Source: Isoetes taiwanensis (Eukaryota > Streptophyta > Lycopodiopsida > Isoetales > Isoetaceae). Taken from it: a stretch of DNA of 64,000 bases. The stretch's first letter is position 1, and every line of letters starts with the position of its first letter. Made by a program: the position numbers and the translations under genes. This document shows positions 56,950 to 64,000 of this stretch, in pieces. The stretch lies in contig JAJEKV010000027.1 of the NCBI GenBank assembly GCA_021234155.1, positions 15,224,891 to 15,288,890 of the forward strand, in the 5' to 3' direction. Under the pieces are notes generated by a model. It did not search any database. It was not told the origin of the DNA and worked only from the letters and a program-made list of their open reading frames with translations.

Positions 56950-59900
56950 GAAATTGTTCAAGAAGAATATGGGAAGTCCACAGTCATCTAGGTTCACAAG
57001 TTAGAAACCTGGATGAACACGAACTTTTAAGAAAGTTTGTGAATGAGTTAAGGGAGGACATATTTGCAGAGCTAGATCTTATTGAACCAGTTAACATGGA
57101 AGATGCAATTAAGAAAGCAGGAGCTGCAGAACGAAAATTGAACCCCAAGACTCGTAAGTTAGTTATATGGGAAGGAGCGCCTTTTCGTGAACAGAAAAGA
57201 CCAAAGCGAGAAAATTTTGAAAATAGAAGAGATAAGAAAAATAAAAGGGGCCGTGAAGAGCGTAAGACCAGGTTCAATGAAAGGAATGGAAAACGCTCTA
57301 GCAATGTGCAGAAGGCCAAACAAGAACAGAGTAAAGGACCAAAGACTGGATGTTATAATTGTGGAGGTCCGCATTATCAATCCAACTACCCAAAGAATAC
57401 AGCTCCGGTAGATAAAAATACAAAGAAAGTATAGTTTAAAGAGCCGCCGCCTAAGGAAAGGCAAGTTGCTCAATCGCACCATGTGGAAGACAAACCAGAA
57501 ACTTCCAGGGAAGGAGAAGAAAGGAATAAAGGAAAGCTTGCAGCTATTGAACAGGAAAAAGGGAGACTGCAAATTGCATACCTAAGGAATATGTCAGATG
57601 ACGATACAGGGCCTTCGGAAGCATGGTTGTTTAAGATGAAAGGTTCAGTAAAAGGTCAAGATGTGACCGTTTTACTTGATGATGGTTCAACACATGACTT
57701 TATCTCGTAGGACTTGGTGTATAAATTAGGATTACCTATTTGTGATTTGCAAACGAAAATCACAGTTGTGCAGGGTTTGAAAGGTCCTAGGAACCAGTGT
57801 GATAAATATGTGGTCCTATCCAAATAGGGCAGTATTCAGAAGAAAGAGTTTTGATTATGGCCCCTCTAGGAACTATGGATGTGATATTAGGAATTGGATG
57901 GCGAGAACAGTTTGATGCCCGACCTAATTACAGGGAAAAGACAGTAACTATAATGGTTGAAGGGCAACCTTTGAAGCTGTGTACATATTCCACATCTCAA
58001 GCTGAACCCCTGCTGATATACTCTGAAGCTAAGAAGATAATACAGGGTGAAGCTGAATCATACTTTATTTACTTGAGAAACTCTGATCCGCCATCACAGG
58101 TGCCTCTCGAGTTGCATAGTTTTCTCAGATAATTTGACAATCTTTTCAAAGATGAGGAAACTTTAGATCTACCTCCTCATCGTCCTGAGGATCATGCAAT
58201 ACAGTTGCAAGAAAATGCCCAACCTCCAAATAGGGCACCTTATAGAGTCAATCATTTCGAAAAATTAGAGCTTGAGAAACAGATAGCAGAGCTGTTAGAG
58301 CGACAGCTAATACGGCCAAGTTGTTCATCTTTTGGCGCACCCGTCATTCTTATCAAAAAGAAAGATAAGGGATATCAGATGTGCGTGGATTATAGAGCTC
58401 TCAATAAATTGACTGTTAAGGATAAATTTCCAGTACCCAGGGCTGACGATCTATTTGATGAATTACGAGGTGCCTGCATATTTAGCAAAATTGATTTGAA
58501 ATCAGGATATCATCAAATCCGAATAAAGGAAGAAGACATTGGTAAAACGGCGTTCAGAACAACTTTTGGTCACTATGAGTTTCGTGTAATGCCTTTTGGT
58601 CTAACCAATGCTCCGGCAACTTTCTGCCATCTCATGGGGAGAGTTTTAGCACCCGTACTAGGAAAAAGTGTTGTAGTCTTCTTTGATGATATACTTATAT
58701 ATAGTAGAACTATTGAGGAGCATAAACAGCACCTTCAACAGGTTTTTGATCTTTTGAGGCAAAATAAGCTGTTTGTTAATGAGTCCAAGAGCAGATTCTT
58801 TATGCAAGAAGTTGGATATTTAGGACATATTATATCCAAAGAAGGCATACGGATGGATCCCGAAAAGATTAGGGTTATCATTGATTGGCCTCGGCCTGAA
58901 AACCTCAAGGAATTACGATCTTTTGTACAGTTATGCAGTTACTATCGAAGATTTGTGAAGGATTTTGCAAAAGTAACCTTTCCTCTTAGAAGGTTTTTAA
59001 AGAAAGATACCCCCTTTGTTTGGAATCCGGAAGCCGAGGAAGCTTTCCGAATTCTGAAAGAGAACATGGCAACTGAACCGGTATTAGTGCTACCTGACTG
59101 GAATAAGCCTTTTATAGTTTGTTCGGATGCAAGTGGAAATGCTATTGGTGCAGTACTGATGCAAGATGGACATCCATTAGCTTATATCAGCCGAATGCTC
59201 AAACCCTTAGAGCAAAAGTATAGCACTTATGAAAAGGAATTGATTGCCTTAGTTCATGCACTTAAGAAGTGGAGGCATTATCTTATGGGATCCAAGTTTG
59301 TGGCTCGTTTTGATCAGCAAAGTTTGAAACATATACAAATGCAGGATATTATCAATGCGCGGCAATTAAAGCTCATTGACACTATAAAGGATTTTGAAGG
59401 GATGCAGCTTGAAATATAAACCTGGAAGGGAGAACCAGGTTGCAGATGCATTAAGCCGGATAAATATTCAAGCTATATCTGTAGCAGAATTTGTTGATTT
59501 GGAACCAATGAAAGAAGAATATGTGAACGACCCCTCCTTTGCCACTCCATATGCACAGGTACAAAAGGATGGAAGAGATCCTTTGACAGAGTATAGAATC
59601 CATAATGGATTATTATTCTATCGAAATCGTACTTGTGTTACACAAGCATACAGGTTGAAGGTTATACAGGAATGTCATGAACCTCCATACTCTGGTCATA
59701 GAGGAATTCAAGCTACTTTGACAACTGTTAAACGACGTTTCTTTTGGCCAAAGCTTGAAAGAGATGTAAGAAAATATATCGAAGCATGTCTTATTTGTCA
59801 ACAAATAAAAGCTTCTACTGGTAAGCCTGCCGGATTAGTACAGCCTTTGCCTATTCCAGAAAAACCATGGAAGCATATCACCATGGATTTTATTCAAGGG

Positions 59901-60938
59901 TTACCAAAGACTGTCCACAAGAATGATCAAATTTGGACAGTAGTAGACATGTTGTCTAAACAGGCTCATTTTATTCCCTGTAAATCTAGCATGACTGCTC
60001 CACAAGCGAGCAGAATTTTCTTAAAGGAAATATTTAAGATCCATGGAATGCCAGATGCAATCAATAACGGATAGGGATCCCCTATTCTGTAGCAAATTTT
60101 GGGGTGGACTTATGAAAAACTTAGGCACGACTTTAAAGTTTTCCACTGCATATCATCCCCAAACGGATGGCCAGTCTCAGGTTGTAAATCGAGTTATTGA
60201 AGATATGCTGAGATCTTATGTTGCTGAAAGGAAAAGCCAGTGGGAAGAATATCTTTATCTCTTAGAGTTTGCCTATAATAACACAGTGCACTCAGTTACC
60301 CAAAGAACTCCTTTTGAAGTAGTATACAGATATTCTTTGGAATCCCCAATTGCGAAGCTTGGGGGAGAAGTACCTGCTTCCGATGAAGCCACTACAGACT
60401 TTGCAGATATCTTCCGAGAGGTAAAGGCACGAATCCAGAAAAGCCAGGAATTGATGGCTTCCAAACTTGCAAAGAAACGGAAAAAGGTTGCTTACAAAAA
60501 AGATCAATGGGTTTGGATTCATCTTCCCAAAAAGCGTCTACGGAAGATGGGTAACCGGTATGTATTATGGTCCATTCCAAGTTGACGACAAAGTCGGTGA
60601 TAATGCATATCGTTTACATTTATATGGGAAATGGACTAACTTGCACCCAGTTTTTAATGTGGGAATACTGAAGCCCTATAAGGGAAGTGAAATTTCTCCT
60701 GAGATTTTGTAGAGAATGGAACAATCAGAACCTCCCAATATTGAAGGGTGACGAAGAAGTTTTGGAACCGGAGAAAATATTGACACACCAAGATAAGGAA
60801 ACTAGGAGTTCCTCTTATCGAAGGTATCTCGTGAAATTTAAATTTCATCCGTCCACCGATGCGGTATGGTATTCTAAGACTCAATTAAAAGAATACAATT
60901 CCTTGGTGGAGGAATACGAAAGAACTTTGCAAGAATAA
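56950..60938 (+). pseudogene. Ty3/gypsy chromovirus B gag-pol with chromodomain
   Basis: The gag C-terminal part (FVNELREDIFAELDLIEPVN) and knuckle CYNCGGPHYQSNY, its last Cys changed to Tyr, are at 57030-57430. The protease has VLLDDGSTHDFIS (DDG for DSG) near 57680. An uninterrupted RT-RNase H frame runs 58205-59419 with [35 protein letters not shown], and RNase H YSTYEKELIALVHALKKWR. Integrase (59394-60585) has the HHCC region, TMDFIQGLPK, STAYHPQTDGQSQVVNR and a GPF-type end. The last frame, 60687-60938, encodes a chromodomain-like tail (YLVKFKFHPSTDAVWYSK), which in chromoviruses guides insertion to modified chromatin. Breaks are few: TAGs near 57434, 57709 and 57826, a TAA near 58130, and frameshifts near 59400, 60070 and 60560. 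No LTR was identified on either side. It is the least decayed retroelement here. Confidence 0.92.
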
Positions 60939-61500
60939 CAGGCAAAGTTCCCAGACCTTCAAACTTTATATTTAAGTCGTATTTAATTAAAGTGGGACTC
61001 ATTCCATTCCCATTTTTTTTCGGAACCCTGTTAATTTACATGAAAAAGAGCACCCCGACCCGAAAACTATCCTTAATTCGATTTTTTGTCTAGAACTCTG
61101 CATCGAAGCTTTCCTCCAGTTTTCCCTGATTAGCGAGTCGAGAACAAGAACAATGCAACTGAAACAAAGGAAATTCATTAAAGATTGAAATCAAAGTTCT
61201 AGATTGAAACCAAAGTTTACAATGGTTGAAGATACCATGATGGTCGGGCTGACACAAATATTACATCATCTTCGCACCTGAGACCACCTCTGGGAACAAC
61301 ATACGAGCAAGGTCCGAGGCGTTCCAAGCCACAAGAGCAACTTGAAGAGAATAGAAATCTGAACAAGCTAGCCCGACATGGCTCCCGATCATGTCCTTTT
61401 CTTCGTTCGCGATTTGTCTTGGGAAAGGCAAAATCAAGTTAGTGCAAGTGATGCTACGACAATACAAATAAGAAAACAACCAGGTTCTAAGGGCCATTTC
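60939..61500. other. Spacer after gypsy B
   Basis: Could include gypsy B 3' sequence, but no purine tract plus TG start was recognised. Confidence 0.4.
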
Positions 61501-61514
61501 GAAGAATGTAGGTA

Positions 61515-62185
61515 TGAGGCCTTTCTCGACTCGCGAAGTCGAGAAAGGCCCCTCCGATATAGCTTAGAGCCCAAAAACAAAAAACAAGGAAAAAAAATTC
61601 CTTCTTTTTTCTAAGTAGGCAAAAAAATTTTTTGAGGGCCTTCTCGACTCAAGCGAGTCGAGAAAGACCCCTGTCTCCTTCTATCGGTCTTTCTCGACTC
61701 ATGAAGTCGAGAAACGAATCGAGTAAAAAAAAAATTTTTCCTTTTTTTTTTTTACTAGGAAAAAAAGTTTTTTCAAGAAATTTTTGAGGGCCTTTCTCGA
61801 CTCGGGGTCGAGAAAAGCATCCGAGAGTAAAAACGCAGCTTTTGGGGTTGAGAAAGGAAGCTCAAAGCGAAAAACGCGAGATCTTAGGGGTTAGAAGGCC
61901 TTCTCCACTTCGCGAGTCGAGAAAGGCGCCTCAAAGCTTAAAAACGCAGGTTTTAAGGGTTAGAAGGCCTTTCTCGACTCGCGAAGTCGAGAAAGGCGTC
62001 AAAGCCAAAAACGCAGGTTTTAGGGTTAAAGATCTTTCTCAGCGAGTCGAGAAAGGCAGCCAAAGCTTAAAAACGCAGTTTTAGGGGTTAAAGACCTTTC
62101 GACTCAGCGAAGTCGAAAAGGCAACCAAAGCCAAAAAACATTAAAGTTTGAGGGTCTTTCTCAACTCGCGAGTCGAAAGGCGGTT
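61515..62185. repeat. Tandem palindromes, CCTTTCTCGACT type
   Basis: About nine units spaced roughly 40-110 bp apart. Each centres on an inverted repeat CTTTCTCGACT...AGTCGAGAAAG with a short GCG(A) centre, followed by AAAAACGCAG or A-rich text. Centres lie near 61536, 61654, 61703, 61803, 61912, 61982, 62046, 62108 and 62167. Confidence 0.9.
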
Positions 62186-62194
62186 CTAAGGCCC

Positions 62195-62340
62195 CTTCAA
62201 AGTAAAAAATATAGGTCCGAGTGGAAAACATAGTTCTAAGGCCCTTCAAAATAAAAAAAACAGGTCTAAGGCCCTTCAAGATGAAAAACACAAGTCTAAG
62301 GCCATTTGGAGTGAAAAACACAACAAGTCCGAAAGGTCGA
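62195..62340. repeat. Degenerate 35-bp tandem repeat
   Basis: Four to five units of (A)GGTCTAAGGCCCTTCAAAAT-type text follow the palindromes directly. Confidence 0.75.
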
Positions 62341-64000
62341 AAATGAATAACCTTCAAACATCATATCATATTACTATACCTTTGTTCACATGTGATCAAA
62401 CATACAACAAATGTGGCGAACCTACTTGCCTACTTGTCTCCCTTTTTTTAATATGTCAATGTTTATCTATAGCTTTATTCAAAGATACCTTTCTTAAATG
62501 AAACAAGATATACTATGTATTTTCTAATAAGACAATATCCTATACTATGTATTTTTTAATAAACACAATATCCTATGTATTTTCTATGAAAAATACCCTC
62601 CCCATAAATTTCCTATGTATTTTCCAAGAATGCCTAATGCACATGTAAATAGCAACATATGCATGCACCTATAATACACATTATAACTTAAAAAATAATT
62701 TACCCTTATAACTAATAATAATGCACCATATAAATATACTTACCCTTATAACTAATAATAATGCACCATATAAATATTATGCCCACGTGACTTATTTTCA
62801 AGACTCACTTTACTCTACTCTCTACGGGACTTATTTTCAAGACTCTTACACCCCACCCTTTTTGCCCCCAATATTTGAATTTTGAAATTTGGTACACACC
62901 TTTGTGCCCTGCAGGATCATGTTGTACCACTTGGAAAGGAGAAACCACTCGGTTTCTAAAGATCTGCAACCACGAATCCGTTTCTTGAAGAACAACACCC
63001 ACAAGAATCGCATTTCATTCATTTTCCTTGCTAAAATTATCCTCGGAACTATGATCGCCCACAAGAATCACATTTTGCACCATTTTGGGTCCACATTTCC
63101 GACCACGAAATTATCGATCTGCCATAGCCGTTTCTTCAAGAACAACACCGGCAAAGAGGCGCTTCAAGCGGCGGCTTCTAAGCGGCTTTCGATATCGGCG
63201 ATTTTGGAGATAAGCACTATGATATCGGCGACTTTGGAGATAAAGCGCTCGATATCGGCTTCAGCTGCTCGCTATCAATTCCGACTAGTTGGGATAATGG
63301 ATGGCGCTCATCTTTATTGCTGCTATCTCTGCTGCAGTCGACCTAGCGGTGCAGCAACTCCGGCATGGTGCTCCATCTCCGGCTTACGTCTCCATTACAT
63401 TCATAGCACGCAAAGCCTTAAAGCGGCTTCGCAATCCGCTCTATAAAAGCCTTAAAGCGGCTTCTTGAATCCACGCCAATGCCTTAAACCTCGCTTCTTA
63501 AATCGTGCTTTCTCAAACTCAAGGCCTTCTCAAATCTCTGATTCAAATCTGTGCTTTCTCAATGCCTTCCAAATCTCAATGCCTTTCGAAGTAGCATAAG
63601 TCTGCGGCTAGTTTGCAGAAGCCAGCCCCTCCCCCCCCTGCCGGTTACAGTTTACATGGAGATCTGGGTAATTTTTGTCCCGTTCTTGGATTGATTTGTC
63701 CCGTTTCGGCTTGATTTTCTCGGCCTTCGACATGATTCCCCGATCCTATCTTGGGTAAGCGACACCTTCTTCTTCTTGGATGGGAAATGAGGCCGCACCT
63801 TTTGCTTTTCCTTTCTCGCCAGTCCGCGAGCGGTGGTTTGGAGGGGCGTGGTTAGCGCTGAGGCTTTGCCGGCATAGCCAAGGTCGTTTTCTTGGTGAAG
63901 AACAGAGGATAGAAGAATCTGAAGCAAAGGGTAAAACAGAAGAGCAAGAAGACAGTAGCCCAAGCAGTGGCCAACAAGAAATGGGGAAAGAAGCTTGGAG
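62341..64000. other. AT-rich then GC-richer unassigned end
   Basis: A direct repeat of ACCCTTATAACTAATAATAA and its continuation lies at 62701-62780. A TATA-like CTCTATAAAAGCC at 63439 is flanked by CTTAAAGCGGCTTC repeats. Together with the GATATCGGCG repeats at 63190-63260 this could be an LTR or promoter. No gene could be supported. Confidence 0.4.

Noticed and set aside
63652-63963. Minus-strand frame of 103 residues with hydrophobic start
   Set aside because: No recognisable domain; the opposite strand is purine-rich at the window edge, so chance openness is likely.

Overview
The window reads as nuclear DNA of a land plant with a large, repeat-choked genome. The evidence is plant-type Ty1/copia and Ty3/gypsy retrotransposons, LINE, hAT, Helitron and MULE-like pieces, GT-AG introns, a plant BCS1-like AAA ATPase, a plant-style cystatin and a plastid-type J-domain exon. 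A fern, lycophyte or other non-flowering plant is my guess from the mix of rare transposon families; the sequence does not prove it.

Layout. 0.4-3.5 kb: decayed copia element on the minus strand with its 3' LTR. 3.8-15.1 kb: a broken minus-strand gene that appears to join an acidic/nuclear-localisation N-terminus, a ParB-like domain and a beta-class DNA amino-methyltransferase. Its largest intron holds another transposon (6.0-13.2 kb) with a multi-exon transposase (+) and a RING-like gene (-). 15.7-16.3 kb: an array of TGTATTCnnGAATACA palindromes, also found in the methyltransferase introns. 16.3-19.5 kb: a second, different transposase (+), divergent from the ParB/methyltransferase gene. 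19.7-23.6 kb: copia, gypsy, LINE and CCHC-protein fragments. 25.6-26.9 kb: an intact BCS1-like AAA ATPase. 27.6-30.5 kb: about 2.9 kb of almost pure pyrimidine. 31-34 kb: gag-protease element and Helitron scrap. 35.9-37.7 kb: copia 5' LTR split by a hAT element. 37.7-46.1 kb: a gypsy element (minus) with 1.6-kb LTR, PBS and two extra genes ahead of gag, one being a histone H3 with a large insert. 46.8-47.6 kb: J-domain remnant. 48-56 kb: MITEs, LINE tails, tandem repeats, a Helitron helicase tail and a four-exon, three-domain cystatin gene. 57-60.9 kb: chromodomain gypsy element. 61.5-62.3 kb: tandem palindromes.

Two systems stand out. One is a possible transposon-linked DNA modification module: ParB-like domain, beta-class methyltransferase, transposase and a matching palindrome array. 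The other is a gypsy retrotransposon carrying a modified histone H3 gene with its own TATA box, plus a second unrecognised gene with the same promoter layout. Most coding units are broken by stops or frameshifts; the AAA ATPase and the cystatin gene are the only ones that read as intact host genes.
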